Shown piece by piece: positions 6,866 through 16,054 of a stretch of 33,694 bases of DNA. Each line of letters begins with the position of its first letter. Within the stretch, counting starts at the first letter, position 1. The stretch is from Nitrososphaeraceae archaeon (GTDB taxonomy: Archaea; Thermoproteota; Nitrososphaeria; Nitrososphaerales; Nitrososphaeraceae). The position numbers and the translations under genes were made by a program. The DNA lies in NCBI GenBank assembly GCA_009377575.1, contig WHTU01000036.1, positions 855-34,548 on the forward strand, written 5' to 3'. A model generated the notes under the pieces. The model searched no databases. It was not told where the DNA came from and saw only the letters and a list, made by a program, of their open reading frames with translations.

Positions 6866-7882
6866 ATGCTAATTGATGTAAAGGGTACATCAGTTCTGGT
6901 GACCGGAGGATGTGGATTTCTGGGTTCGGAAGTGGTTAAACAGCTTTCTCGGGGTGGCTCTCAGGTTACAGTTTTTGATAATCTATCTTCTGGCAGGGAG
7001 TCCTATATACTGGGACAGCCAGGCGTGAGCTTCATAAAAGGAGACTTGACTGACGAAAGTGCGATGATTGAGGCGATGAAAGATGTTGAGTACGTTCTTC
7101 ATCTTGCAGCTCTTCCTTTTATTCCTGATTCTTATTATTATCCAAGAGACTTTTTTACTACAAACGTCAACGCTACGATAGGCCTTGCTTTGGAGGCAAT
7201 CAGAAAGAGAATCAAACGATTTGTGTACATATCCTCGAGTGAAGTGTATGGAAGTGCAAAATATACGCCGATGGATGAGAATCATCCTACATTACCACAG
7301 TCAACGTATTCTGTGAGCAAACTAGCGGCAGAAAGAGTTGTCTACACTATGCATCGAGAACACGATTTACCAGTAGTTATAATCAGGCCATTTAATTCAT
7401 TTGGCCCGAATATAACACAGCCTTACATCATTCCAGAGGTTGTCAATCAGCTCATAAACGGGAAAAAAGATGTGAAGCTTGGAAACATACACAGCAGAAG
7501 GGACTTTACTTTCGTCTCCGATACTGCTAGGGGAATAATTCAGGCAATGATCACAGATGGAATCAACGGCGAGACTATAAACATCGGGACGGGAAAATCA
7601 GTCCAGATACGAGAGCTAGTTGGAATCATAGCTGACATTATGTCGCATGAGCCCTCGATTACAATAGATGCGTCTAGAATAAGGCCCGATGACGTCGAGA
7701 CATTGATATGTGACTACAGCAAAGCAAATAGGCTGCTAGGTTGGTCTCCGACTGTAAGCCTCAGGCATGGGTTGGAAGTCACTATTGATTGGATTAGAAA
7801 GAATGGTGTTGCTATAAAGACCTCATTTCGAGGATGGCCCGCAACATATAGGGGATCATTTGATAACAACTTCGCAGAGTAA
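6866..7882 (+). CDS. SDR-family nucleotide-sugar 4,6-dehydratase or 4-epimerase
   Basis: This is an extended short-chain dehydrogenase acting on a nucleotide sugar. It has the NAD-binding TGGCGFLG motif near the N-terminus, an LHLAA segment, a serine-rich ISSSEVYG strand, the catalytic Y-x3-K pair in TYSVSKLAAE, and the substrate-side RPFNSFGP and RRDFTFVSDTARG blocks. The latter resemble 4,6-dehydratases of the LegB type as much as UDP-glucose 4-epimerases, so the exact reaction is open. I chose ATG 6866 because GGAG lies 7 bases upstream; a TTG at 6854 in the same frame is the alternative. Its stop abuts the next SDR gene, which probably acts in the same pathway. Cytoplasmic, first gene of the glycan locus. 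Confidence 0.85.
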   Translation: MLIDVKGTSVLVTGGCGFLGSEVVKQLSRGGSQVTVFDNLSSGRESYILGQPGVSFIKGDLTDESAMIEAMKDVEYVLHLAALPFIPDSYYYPRDFFTTNVNATIGLALEAIRKRIKRFVYISSSEVYGSAKYTPMDENHPTLPQSTYSVSKLAAERVVYTMHREHDLPVVIIRPFNSFGPNITQPYIIPEVVNQLINGKKDVKLGNIHSRRDFTFVSDTARGIIQAMITDGINGETINIGTGKSVQIRELVGIIADIMSHEPSITIDASRIRPDDVETLICDYSKANRLLGWSPTVSLRHGLEVTIDWIRKNGVAIKTSFRGWPATYRGSFDNNFAE

Positions 7883-8860
7883 GTGGGGGGGCCAAATGTC
7901 GTGATTGATTGGAATACTAAAAATGTCCTAGTTACGGGAGGCGCAGGATTTCTGGGTTCTTTTGTGACTAAACTTCTCCGACGCAAAAATGTGAAGAAAC
8001 TAATCATTCCACGCTCCAAGGACTGCGATCTTACTGATGTTTCAAACTGTAAGAGAATAGTCAAAGGTGTTGATATTGTATTTCATCTCGCCGCAAAAGT
8101 TGGAGGTATTGGACTTAACCTTGAAAGGCCAGCAGAGTTATTTTATGATAATTTGATAATGGGCGTGCAGCTTATGAATGAAGCAAAACTCGCAGGAGTG
8201 CAGAAGTTCATCGCCCTGGGAACTATATGCAGCTACCCTAAGTTTGCAACTGTTCCCTTTTCGGAGAATTCTATATGGGATGGCTATCCTGAGGAAACAA
8301 ACGCTCCGTACGGTCTTGCGAAGAAAATGCTCTTGGTTCAATCCCAAGCATACAGAAAACAATATGGATTTAAATCAATAGTTGTCTTTCCAACTAACCT
8401 CTATGGACCAGGAGACAATTTCGATCCTAGTTCATCTCATGTTATTCCGGCCTTAATTATGAAAGTGTACAAAGCTAAAGAATTGAAAAAGAATTTAATC
8501 ACTGTGTGGGGGGATGGAAGTCCCACCAGAGATTTCCTGTACGTGCAGGATGCCGCCTCTGGGGTAGTTAAGGCCGCCGAAAGATTTGATGGACAGGATC
8601 CCCTAAACCTAGGGTCCGAGGAGGAAATATCCATCAAGGAGCTAGTGCTTAAAATTGTGAACCTTATGGACTTCGCAGGAAAAATCATCTGGGACACTTC
8701 CAAGCCGAACGGGCAACCAAGGCGGTGCGTAAGCAATCAACGCGCAAGCGCGCTTATAGGATTTAAGCCCAAAATCGGTATGGAGGAAGGCCTCAAGAGA
8801 ACTATTTCGTGGTTTGAAAATAACATGAGTCGAAATGCTGATCGGTTATATTGGAAGTAA
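7883..8860 (+). CDS. GDP-L-fucose synthase-like SDR epimerase/reductase
   Basis: The product resembles GDP-4-keto-6-deoxymannose 3,5-epimerase/4-reductase (GDP-L-fucose synthase). Visible are TGGAGFLG (residues 18-25), FHLAAKVGGI, the cysteine-containing TICSYPKF (C116, where the family's catalytic cysteine lies), Y143-x3-K147 in APYGLAKK, NLYGPGDNFD followed by SHVIPALI (with the family's histidine), VWGDGSPTRDFLYV and NGQPRR. A GTG at 7883 directly follows the previous stop. Another GTG at 7901, about 10 bases after a G7 run that could serve as ribosome-binding site, is perhaps the better start. Together with the upstream SDR it could form a deoxyhexose pathway, but the upstream enzyme is not a typical GDP-mannose dehydratase, so the sugar is uncertain. 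Confidence 0.85.
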   Translation: MGGPNVVIDWNTKNVLVTGGAGFLGSFVTKLLRRKNVKKLIIPRSKDCDLTDVSNCKRIVKGVDIVFHLAAKVGGIGLNLERPAELFYDNLIMGVQLMNEAKLAGVQKFIALGTICSYPKFATVPFSENSIWDGYPEETNAPYGLAKKMLLVQSQAYRKQYGFKSIVVFPTNLYGPGDNFDPSSSHVIPALIMKVYKAKELKKNLITVWGDGSPTRDFLYVQDAASGVVKAAERFDGQDPLNLGSEEEISIKELVLKIVNLMDFAGKIIWDTSKPNGQPRRCVSNQRASALIGFKPKIGMEEGLKRTISWFENNMSRNADRLYWK

Positions 8861-8981
8861 TTCTGATAGTGTTACTTTATGCAACTGACGAAGCATTGTT
8901 ATTGACATCATATTTTATCAAGAATTCAAAGATTGGTAACAATTGTTTTGGGGGGAACGAGATAGTCACTACGAGGGCAAA

Positions 8982-10217
8982 TTATTGCGGCTCTGAGACC
9001 AACGCTTCATAGTACCGCAGAATCTTTGAAAATACTATTTCCTCATCATATTCGCTAGCCCTAATCTTTGCGTTCTCGCCTAGTCTTAATCGTAAGGAAT
9101 CGTTATTGGCAAGTAGTCGCATAGCATTTTCAAGCGCTATGGGATCATAAGGATTCACAAATAAACCTTCTCGATCATGCGCGACCAGTTGGTGATTAGC
9201 AGCAATATCACTACAAACAATTGCCCTTCCAGAGGCCATAGCTTCTAATAATGCTGTTGATAATCCTTCTGTGTAGGAGGGAAGTACGAAGATGTCTAGA
9301 GCCGCTAGGATCCTTCCAATGTCATATCTAACACCATAAAAAATTACCTTATCTTCAATAGCCCTCTTTACGGTGTATTCCTTTAGTTCGTGTTCTAATT
9401 GTCCAGCTCCAACTAATACTAATTTTATGTTTGAATAATCTTGGGCCATATTTGCGAAGGAATCCAAAAGCGTAGTTAGATTCTTTTCGGGGGAGAACCT
9501 TCCAATATATCCTATGACCCTCGTATTCTCGTCATCTGTTGTTATTCCTAATTCGTTGCGTATTTCATCTCGGTTTTTCTTAGAAAATTTGAAATTCCTT
9601 AATTTTATCGGTATCGGCATAACGTCAATCCTTTTGGTTGACAATATCAACTGCTGGAAGTACAGCCCAATTGCAGGATTTACGACCAATATCCTGTCTG
9701 CATTCTTGACTACAAAAATGTCCAAGTGACGTTCAAACCAGAGTAGAATTTTTCTAAATCTTCCACGAATAACTGATTCGAGAGTTATGTGTCGGATGCC
9801 ATGTGAAGATATTATAACAGGAATTCTCAATAACTTGCCTGATATCACCGCAGCAAGACCGGAATAACCTGTATCTTGTGCATGTACCAATTTTATAGCA
9901 GATTTTCTGTTAATCAATAAAATCTTTAGGGACCAAAGAACTGTCATAACTAATCTTGAGAGCAGGTAGACGGGATATGGGGGATATAAGAAGATTACTT
10001 TTTTATGCTTTCCATTTTTTACATCAGAAATCTCTAATGATGGGTTCATGTCAAATTTTGATAGCTGCTTAGTCTTTATGCTTGCGAAGCCACTTCCCAT
10101 CAAAGTCACAATATGGGTCCTGCTTGCAAGCCATTTTCCAAGAGAGGCAGCGAACCTTCCCTCACCGCTATAAGGAATATCAAATATTCTCGCAGACGTA
10201 ATAATGCAAATATGCAA
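8982..10217 (-). CDS. GT4-family glycosyltransferase
   Basis: This 411-residue retaining glycosyltransferase has the two Rossmann-like halves of GT-B enzymes. The N-terminal half has the YSGEGRFAASLGKWLA loop and SSHGIRH. The C-terminal half has GYIGRFSPEKNLTTLL, LVLVGAG, then VLPSYTEGLSTALLEAMASG, which contains the E-x7-E motif that binds the donor sugar nucleotide. It should act at the inner membrane face, adding a sugar to a lipid-linked glycan. It is transcribed opposite to the SDR genes and converges on them with about 120 bases between stops. Specificity cannot be read from the sequence. Confidence 0.92.
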   Translation of the reverse strand: MHICIITSARIFDIPYSGEGRFAASLGKWLASRTHIVTLMGSGFASIKTKQLSKFDMNPSLEISDVKNGKHKKVIFLYPPYPVYLLSRLVMTVLWSLKILLINRKSAIKLVHAQDTGYSGLAAVISGKLLRIPVIISSHGIRHITLESVIRGRFRKILLWFERHLDIFVVKNADRILVVNPAIGLYFQQLILSTKRIDVMPIPIKLRNFKFSKKNRDEIRNELGITTDDENTRVIGYIGRFSPEKNLTTLLDSFANMAQDYSNIKLVLVGAGQLEHELKEYTVKRAIEDKVIFYGVRYDIGRILAALDIFVLPSYTEGLSTALLEAMASGRAIVCSDIAANHQLVAHDREGLFVNPYDPIALENAMRLLANNDSLRLRLGENAKIRASEYDEEIVFSKILRYYEALVSEPQ

Positions 10218-10563
10218 TATTATTATTCACCCTTCCCTAAAGAAGAACTAACAGTTAACTTTTAGCATGATTTCATAACCAACTTTTTGTCGACATGAAT
10301 AATAGCGTTTCCACAGTGTAGCTTTGATTAATGCTCTTGATAACCGTGCGAATTTGTTTATGAAGAGCTGACCATAAAAAGCCGTTTACTAAAGTTTGGA
10401 CTCTATGGAAAAAGGCATATCTTCGACTTGGTCAGTTGTTTTCAATCCTCGAGATTGTGATACGAGTCTTGCTACTAGTCACCATCCTCAGGTCAAAATC
10501 CCAGCAAACAAATTTGATATTCAATTGTCAATATTCCATAACGACAGCCAAATTCATTTTATA
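10218..10563. other. intergenic stretch with no recognised feature
   Basis: About 350 bases between two minus-strand glycosyltransferase genes. All frames are short, and I see no RNA gene, clear promoter or repeat. It is long for a spacer within an operon, so the downstream gene at 8982-10217 may have its own promoter here. Confidence 0.5.
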
Positions 10564-11667
10564 CTACTTTAACAAATTAACATAGATTTTGTATAATTCT
10601 GGTTCCATCATTTTCCAGTTGTACTTCTGGAGAAACGCATTGCGCCCATTCTCCCCCAAACTTCTTCGGAGGTCAATATTGTCTCTCAAGCTAATTATTG
10701 CCGCTTTAATCTGATCTGAGTCGTTATAATTGACCAAAATTCCACATTCTGCCTCCTCTAGCAAGTCGGACCCGATGTTAGTAATTACTGGCAGGCCGAA
10801 CATCATTGCTTCAAACATTTTGTTTCCCATGGAATAGCTACTTATCGGATCACTTAAATCATACAGTACCATCATCGCGTCAGAACGTGCTTGTAACGCC
10901 GAAATATCACTAGGTTGGAAGAAGCCATGATATTTGACATTTGGGAGTTGCAGGATCTCATCCAGTATGTCTTTGTGTATAACTCTGCCGGCAATATCTA
11001 ATTGCACTCGGTCCAGATCCCTTATCGCAAGAGCTACCTCTTTGAGTCCACGAGTTCGAAGAATAATGCCTGTGTAAAGAAGCCTCAAACTCTTATCGTC
11101 ACGTTCCGAATATACTTTGTGACTCATATTTCGATCCTCAGAGCAATTCATTACTATGGCACAAAGTTTTGGTCTTTTGCCGAATGTTTCCAATAGTTTT
11201 GCAGAGACATTTATTAGCGCGTCAGACTTGCTCCCAATCAATTCCTCTAATGAATTTACGATAGAGTATAGTCTATTAAATTTAGTTGGAATATACGTCA
11301 TTGCATACCTGTCACATACGTCAAAGACCAGTTTGCTTCGGGAGATCACCTTATATAAAAAAGCTGGAATAGCGCTATCGAGATCGCAAGCATGCACAGC
11401 CTTTGGCCTGAACACAAATAACAACTGATATAATACCCAGATCCAGTATAATGGAAAGTACACAAATAAATAGAGCTTTCCGTAAGGCGCTCTTAGATTA
11501 AAGAGTTTGAGTCGTACAATGTAGTTATCGACTATCTTTTTTGAAAGTCCTTCTCGGTTCCATCCAAGTACTGAAATCGAGTACCTTTTTGTTAAGGATC
11601 TAACCATTTTTCCAACTCTTGGATTGTATATTATCGAATTTGATCTTACAATAACTATATCAACCAA
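10564..11667 (-). CDS. GT4-like glycosyltransferase
   Basis: A 367-residue GT-B glycosyltransferase. The N-terminal half has IYNPRVGKMVRSLTKRYSIS, then a hydrophobic amphipathic stretch (LYLFVYFPLYWIWVLYQLLF, about residues 64-83) likely to hold it at the membrane, and VHACDLDSAIPA. The C-terminal half has LLYTGIILRTRGLKEVA, YHGFFQPSDISALQARSDA, MGNKMFEAMMFGLPVI (phosphate-loop glutamate region) and a typical YNW...PEL.K.Y end. It resembles the GT4 proteins of capsule and exopolysaccharide clusters. It is divergent from the GT4 gene at 11936, with 268 bases between the starts. Donor and acceptor are unknown. Confidence 0.88.
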   Translation of the reverse strand: MVDIVIVRSNSIIYNPRVGKMVRSLTKRYSISVLGWNREGLSKKIVDNYIVRLKLFNLRAPYGKLYLFVYFPLYWIWVLYQLLFVFRPKAVHACDLDSAIPAFLYKVISRSKLVFDVCDRYAMTYIPTKFNRLYSIVNSLEELIGSKSDALINVSAKLLETFGKRPKLCAIVMNCSEDRNMSHKVYSERDDKSLRLLYTGIILRTRGLKEVALAIRDLDRVQLDIAGRVIHKDILDEILQLPNVKYHGFFQPSDISALQARSDAMMVLYDLSDPISSYSMGNKMFEAMMFGLPVITNIGSDLLEEAECGILVNYNDSDQIKAAIISLRDNIDLRRSLGENGRNAFLQKYNWKMMEPELYKIYVNLLK

Positions 11668-11887
11668 CTATGATAATTCAACCAGTTTTCATTTCATGTG
11701 AATCGAGCACTTAATAAACAAACCGGAGCTTACCTTCTAATTTCATCTAATATAATGTGATTTTGCTGCATAGATGGCGCGTGCTTCTCCAAGTTCACGC
11801 AATTAGAGACAACACACGTGGCTTCTATGGTAGCAATAAAGTATTTTCGATGGGTGTAGTTTAAGCGGCGTACTTGATAGGTAACGC

Positions 11888-11897
11888 TAAAATATCA
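11888..11897 (+). promoter_or_regulatory. TATA-like box of the 11936 glycosyltransferase gene
   Basis: CTAAAATATC lies about 44 bases upstream of the ATG at 11936, in the divergent intergenic region. It predicts a leader of under 20 bases. Confidence 0.35.
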
Positions 11898-11935
11898 TTC
11901 GGTGGTCAATATCAAGCGAAAACGTTAGGACGCGC

Positions 11936-13312
11936 ATGAAGCCACATATACTAATAATCGCACAATATTTTCCCCCGGATGTAGCGGGTACGAGTACAAG
12001 GGCATACAATGCCGCTAGAGGACTGCGGAGCCAAGGGTGTAGAGTTACGGTGTTGACTGCGTTTCCACATTATCCACATGGAACCATTCCTGAAAAGTAC
12101 AGGCGTAAAACTTGTAGTGTTGAAGATCACGAGGGAATCAGGGTAATAAGAACATGGGTTCCCGCAATTTCGCATTATACTATTGCCCGGAGGATAGCTC
12201 TTCACGGTTCATTCATTCTGTCTTCCTGGCTAACAGGAGCGCTCCGAATTAGGAATGTCGATGTAATTATGTCAATGAATCCCAGTTTTTTTTCCTTTTT
12301 TCCTGCTTTTATGCTTAAGATGTTATACAAGAAAGATATTGTCCATAATGTAGACGATCTCTGGCCAGAGGTATGGTACGACCTGGGGATTGTTAAATCT
12401 CGAAATTTTAAATGGGTTCTTGATTGGATCGCTAGGCATTCATATAGAGTGCCTGTTGCCATTACTCCCATAAGTCATAGTTATGTTCACACCTTAACTC
12501 ACAAATATCATATACAAGAGGACAAGATTTTCGTCATAGAACATGGAGTGGACACAAGCAGATTTTACCGCACTGACAACATAGCAGCACGAAGCCTAGA
12601 AGGTATCATTAAGCATGACGCTGATTATAAAGCTGATATGACCGGAACTATAGTTACGACTAAACAACCTAGTCTGGCGCCCCAAGGCAATCTAACTGTT
12701 ATGCCGGCTTCGAGCAAAGCGACTGAAAACTGCGAATCTGAATTAAACACTTTGATCCTATACTCAGGTGCGTTGAGCATAGGCTATGATTTCGAACCCG
12801 TTATAAAAGCTGCTAAAGTTCTGAATGAAAAACGAGTAAGATTCATCCTACGAGGAGCAGGGACGTCAGCCAACGACGTAGAAAATCTCAAATTAATGAT
12901 AAAGCAGTTAGAAGTAAAAAACGTACAGATCAAAACCGAGAGGTTACCACCTGAGGAGTTGGTGAACCTATTGAATCAGGCGGACATTTTTCTTCTTCCG
13001 ATGAGCTTTGTCGGTTTTGATATGGGCCTTCCTACGAAAGTATTAGAATACCAGGCATTAGGAAAACCCATTGTTTGTATCTCAAATGGCGAAGCCGCTG
13101 ATTACATCTCTAAAACACGAAGCGGATTGGTATCCCGAGATAGGGATCCAGATAAGATAGCAGGGCTGATCCTCAAATTAGTAAATAATAAACAGCTAGC
13201 CACAGAGTTGGGAAATAACGGCTATTTGCATATTCAACAAAACCTAACGTTGGAGAAAATTGGACAACGATTTATGACAGTAATTGGGACAAGATGTCGT
13301 TACCGACGTTGA
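11936..13312 (+). CDS. GT4-family glycosyltransferase, WbuB-like
   Basis: The 458-residue product starts with the GT4 pattern IIAQYFPPDVAGTSTRAYNA and a VLTAFPHYPHG loop. It also carries VDDLWPEVWYDLGIVKS, a signature of the WbuB-like group (aminodeoxysugar transferases of O-antigen and capsule loci). The C-terminal half has LILYSGALSIGYDF, FILRGAG and FLLPMSFVGFDMGLPTKVLE followed by QALGKPIV. About 60 residues (roughly 215-275), rich in Thr, Ser and Lys, form an insertion between the two halves not usual for the family. Start at ATG 11936. It is followed by the GT2 gene in the same direction with 134 bases between. Specificity is unknown; the WbuB resemblance is only to the family. Confidence 0.9.
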   Translation: MKPHILIIAQYFPPDVAGTSTRAYNAARGLRSQGCRVTVLTAFPHYPHGTIPEKYRRKTCSVEDHEGIRVIRTWVPAISHYTIARRIALHGSFILSSWLTGALRIRNVDVIMSMNPSFFSFFPAFMLKMLYKKDIVHNVDDLWPEVWYDLGIVKSRNFKWVLDWIARHSYRVPVAITPISHSYVHTLTHKYHIQEDKIFVIEHGVDTSRFYRTDNIAARSLEGIIKHDADYKADMTGTIVTTKQPSLAPQGNLTVMPASSKATENCESELNTLILYSGALSIGYDFEPVIKAAKVLNEKRVRFILRGAGTSANDVENLKLMIKQLEVKNVQIKTERLPPEELVNLLNQADIFLLPMSFVGFDMGLPTKVLEYQALGKPIVCISNGEAADYISKTRSGLVSRDRDPDKIAGLILKLVNNKQLATELGNNGYLHIQQNLTLEKIGQRFMTVIGTRCRYRR

Positions 13313-13403
13313 AAATTTAATAACATTCTATGAAAGATCTGCTCGCTAGACTTATTTCGTTTCTTTCTTTGGAGAATTCTTAAATCCAATATCCTGGGAA
13401 AGT

Positions 13404-13413
13404 CTTAAATATT
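13404..13413 (+). promoter_or_regulatory. TATA-like box of the GT2 gene
   Basis: CTTAAATATT stands about 35 bases before the TTG at 13447 and 60 before the ATG at 13471, giving a short leader for either start. Confidence 0.4.
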
Positions 13414-13446
13414 AAAAGTGATGCTTATTCGATCGCGCAGGTCATC

Positions 13447-14460
13447 TTGTCTGACAACAAAGCAATAGGGATGAATGAAGCATTGAGGTTACGAAAGGAA
13501 AAGGAAATGAGAGAAAGCTACACAATAGAGGACGTTCAGAAAACCAGTGTAGAGGTCATCATTCCAACTTTGAATGAAGAACTGACCATCGGTGGATTAA
13601 TAGACAGAATCAGGAGTCTCGACGTTCCGGTCAATACGTCAATTTTGGTTATAGATGGTGGTTCTACAGATGGCACCATAGAAGTGTGTAAAAGGAAAAA
13701 CGTGCGACTGGTTACACAAAGAGGAAGAGGGAAGGGAAAAGCAATGCGTGAAGCTGCTGATGAAACAAGTGCAGATATCATAGTATTCATTGATGCTGAT
13801 GCGACCTATCCCCCTGAAGACATGCCGCTGCTTCTGCAACCTCTACTGGAACATAAGGCTGATATGGTCGTCGGCTCGAGGATTGCCTCAAAGAGAGAGA
13901 AGGGAGCCATACAACGGTTCAATGTTCTGGGAAATAAGATATTCAATAAAGCAATCAATTTTGCGATGGGATCGTCGGTTACTGATTCACTCTCTGGCTA
14001 TCGTGCCCTCCACACAAAGACCTTTAAGGAGCTAGTTCTCTTTAGCGACAGTTTTGAAATTGAAGTTGAGATGACAGTCGAGGCCCTTGCAAGGGGCCTG
14101 AGAATCTCTGAAGTTCCCATTGGTTATGGTGTCAGAACCGGGGCACCAACTAAGCTCGACCCATTCAGAGACGGTATTAAGATTGCTAGATCGTTGCTCT
14201 TTATTTTGATGAATGTAACTCCTCTAAAATTCTTTGGCTTGATTTTTTTAGGCTTTATTGTAGTTGGATTTTACCCTGCATACTTTGTCCTACATGAGAA
14301 AATAACAGTTGGAGAGATAACTTCTATTCCTGCAGTGGTGCTTTCCTCTTTGCTTTTTGTAACCGGAGCTATTGCCCTTGTGGTAGGCATACTATCGGAG
14401 CTCGTTGTAAGGTCGAGAAGAAGGTTAGAATATCTCATTAGCAAAAAGCTTGATTCATGA
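13447..14460 (+). CDS. GT2 polyprenyl-phosphate sugar synthase (DPM1-like) with two C-terminal membrane helices
   Basis: This glycosyltransferase of family 2 resembles dolichol-phosphate mannose/glucose synthases, which load one sugar from a nucleotide onto a polyprenyl phosphate for use outside the membrane. Motifs: VEVIIPTLNEELTIGGLI, DGGSTDGT, the metal-binding DADATYPPED, VVGSR, and SGYRAL. Two hydrophobic helices at about residues 256-275 and 288-315 anchor it, as in archaeal AglD/AglJ-type enzymes. A TTG at 13447 opens the frame; ATG 13471 (after AATAGGG) is an equally good start and would remove eight residues. Its sugar-phospholipid product would suit a membrane GT-C-type enzyme, for which the giant protein at 21170 is the only candidate here (inference). 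Confidence 0.9.
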   Translation: MSDNKAIGMNEALRLRKEKEMRESYTIEDVQKTSVEVIIPTLNEELTIGGLIDRIRSLDVPVNTSILVIDGGSTDGTIEVCKRKNVRLVTQRGRGKGKAMREAADETSADIIVFIDADATYPPEDMPLLLQPLLEHKADMVVGSRIASKREKGAIQRFNVLGNKIFNKAINFAMGSSVTDSLSGYRALHTKTFKELVLFSDSFEIEVEMTVEALARGLRISEVPIGYGVRTGAPTKLDPFRDGIKIARSLLFILMNVTPLKFFGLIFLGFIVVGFYPAYFVLHEKITVGEITSIPAVVLSSLLFVTGAIALVVGILSELVVRSRRRLEYLISKKLDS

Positions 14461-14778
14461 GTATCTCATGTAACTGTCGTTTAAAGCGCTAAATCGATTT
14501 TCTATATTTTAAGAAATAAAGGTAGAATAGTAAATACAGTGGCTGGAATCGTGTATGTCGTTCCCTAATCGTATCAACGTGTGTCGTTTTTAATACAGCC
14601 GTAGGCACGAACAATATCGCGTGTAGCATTCCAAGTCTTGGAGCTCGTAAGCGGGGGGGCGTAACTCAGCTGAGGCGAGTGTAATATCCGTACTAGGATA
14701 GTTTAGAATATCAGTAGAAGAAGGGCGGAATAGATTATTATTATGTCCCAGTCAGATCCAGACTAGGAAAGGGAATAA
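14461..14778. other. intergenic stretch with no recognised feature
   Basis: No convincing gene or RNA was found between the GT2 gene and the open frame leading into the FkbM gene. It contains a G7 run near 14655. Confidence 0.4.
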
Positions 14779-14928
14779 GCACTGCACAAAAGTATATTTC
14801 TTGGATTATTATCTCTTTACAAATTTCTCTTAAGATACAATCTTAACAGCCTTGTCCCACGTGCTGTAACGAGAAAGCTAGTTCGGTCTCGGTTCGAGGG
14901 TGTACTCTATAATGTAGATGGTCATCAG

Positions 14929-15684
14929 ATGTATCTTAACGAAGGACTCTTCAGTCTTTCTTTGGGGCAACCCTTTGAAGCTACGGAAACAAGTATCATA
15001 AAGGCACTTGTAAAAAGAGGAGATTTCGTTGTAGACATGGGTGCCAATATAGGATATTACACGTTACTTCTGGCCAGGCTGGTCGGCCCGAATGGTAATG
15101 TATCAGCTTTCGAACCTAGCCCTACAAACTGTGAGATATTGAAGAAGAACGTGGAGATCAACGGTTATCGCAATGTAGAAATTAATCAAAAGGCTATCTC
15201 CGACAAATCTGGCAAAGCAAGATTGCATCTCTCTGTTAACCCAGCGGATAACCGAATTCGACGCGACCATCCCGAGTCTGGGGAGGGAAAAAGTGACTAC
15301 GTAGACGTCGAAACAGTTAGCTTAGATGATCACTTTTCTACAAGAGATAAGAGTATAAATTTTATCAAGATGGATATACAAGGTGGCGAATATTCAGCCG
15401 TGCTAGGCATGCAAAGAGTACTTGCAAACAATAAGAATATCAAGATAATGGCAGAGTTCTCGCCAAAACTCCTATATGAATTCGGCGCAAGGCCCTCAGA
15501 CTTCCTTCATATTTTGCAGCAAAAGGGGTTCCTTATTTATTGCTTTGATGAGAAAAGTTCTAAAATAGCTCTGACAACACCAGATGGCCTTTTGATAAAA
15601 TATCCAGAGAAGAATGATGATTATACAAACCTTCTACTAACCCGAGAGCACCTAGATGAAGATGTAATAAATCTAACGGTATGA
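14929..15684 (+). CDS. FkbM-family methyltransferase
   Basis: A SAM-dependent methyltransferase of the FkbM group, probably O-methylating a sugar of the glycan. Motif I is VVDMGANIGYYTLLLARLVG (residues about 34-53). FEPSPTN follows, and then IKMDIQGGEYSAVLGM, the usual FkbM acidic post-motif. The first ATG in frame is 14929. However, the same frame is open for 50 codons upstream (from 14779) and reads like the family's N-terminus (SLVPRAVTRKL, then FEGVLYNVDGHQMYLNEG), yet holds no ATG, GTG or TTG; only a CTG at 14782. The start was probably lost by mutation, lies at a non-standard codon, or the gene is truncated. An ATGA overlap at its end leads into a 65-codon frame. Confidence 0.88.
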   Translation: MYLNEGLFSLSLGQPFEATETSIIKALVKRGDFVVDMGANIGYYTLLLARLVGPNGNVSAFEPSPTNCEILKKNVEINGYRNVEINQKAISDKSGKARLHLSVNPADNRIRRDHPESGEGKSDYVDVETVSLDDHFSTRDKSINFIKMDIQGGEYSAVLGMQRVLANNKNIKIMAEFSPKLLYEFGARPSDFLHILQQKGFLIYCFDEKSSKIALTTPDGLLIKYPEKNDDYTNLLLTREHLDEDVINLTV

Positions 15685-15878
15685 CTGTACCGATGGTGGC
15701 ACGTTCATATTCGAGATATGCCCGATATTTTCCAGCTTTTTCAATGCTAAACTTCATTTCGCATTTCGCAATGAAGAATTTAATTGAAATAACTATCTCA
15801 AGGACTTGGCACACATCAGATTTTGAGGTATTTAACTCGAGTACGACCATGATATCATATGCACTCGAAAAATCCTAA
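15681..15878 (+). other. short open frame overlapping the FkbM stop; doubtful gene
   Basis: An ATG overlaps the FkbM TGA (ATGA, 15681-15684), the arrangement of translationally coupled genes, and opens 65 codons. The product (YARYFPAFSMLNFISHFAMK in its middle) has no known family. On the opposite strand the same bases also give a protein-like string (KFSIEKAGKYRAYLEYE) resembling a glycosyltransferase C-terminal helix. The interval 15685-16054 may therefore be debris of another gene. Neither reading is convincing. Confidence 0.2.
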
Positions 15879-16054
15879 TGATATGGGTTTTGCGTTAAGC
15901 CTCAAAGGTTTATTCATTGGTAAACTTCGTAGGGATAGGTTTTTGAAACTGAACAGGTCTTTTCCGGAATGAAATTTTCTATGTTTCCTGGGTATATTGA
16001 AAGTTGAAATGTTACAAACATTCATTAAACAAAAAGGATATCTGTTTTGAATTA

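Noticed and set aside
14885-14900. GGTTCGAG resembling a tRNA T-loop
   Set aside because: No acceptor stem, D-loop or anticodon arm can be built around it, and it lies in the open frame leading to the FkbM gene.
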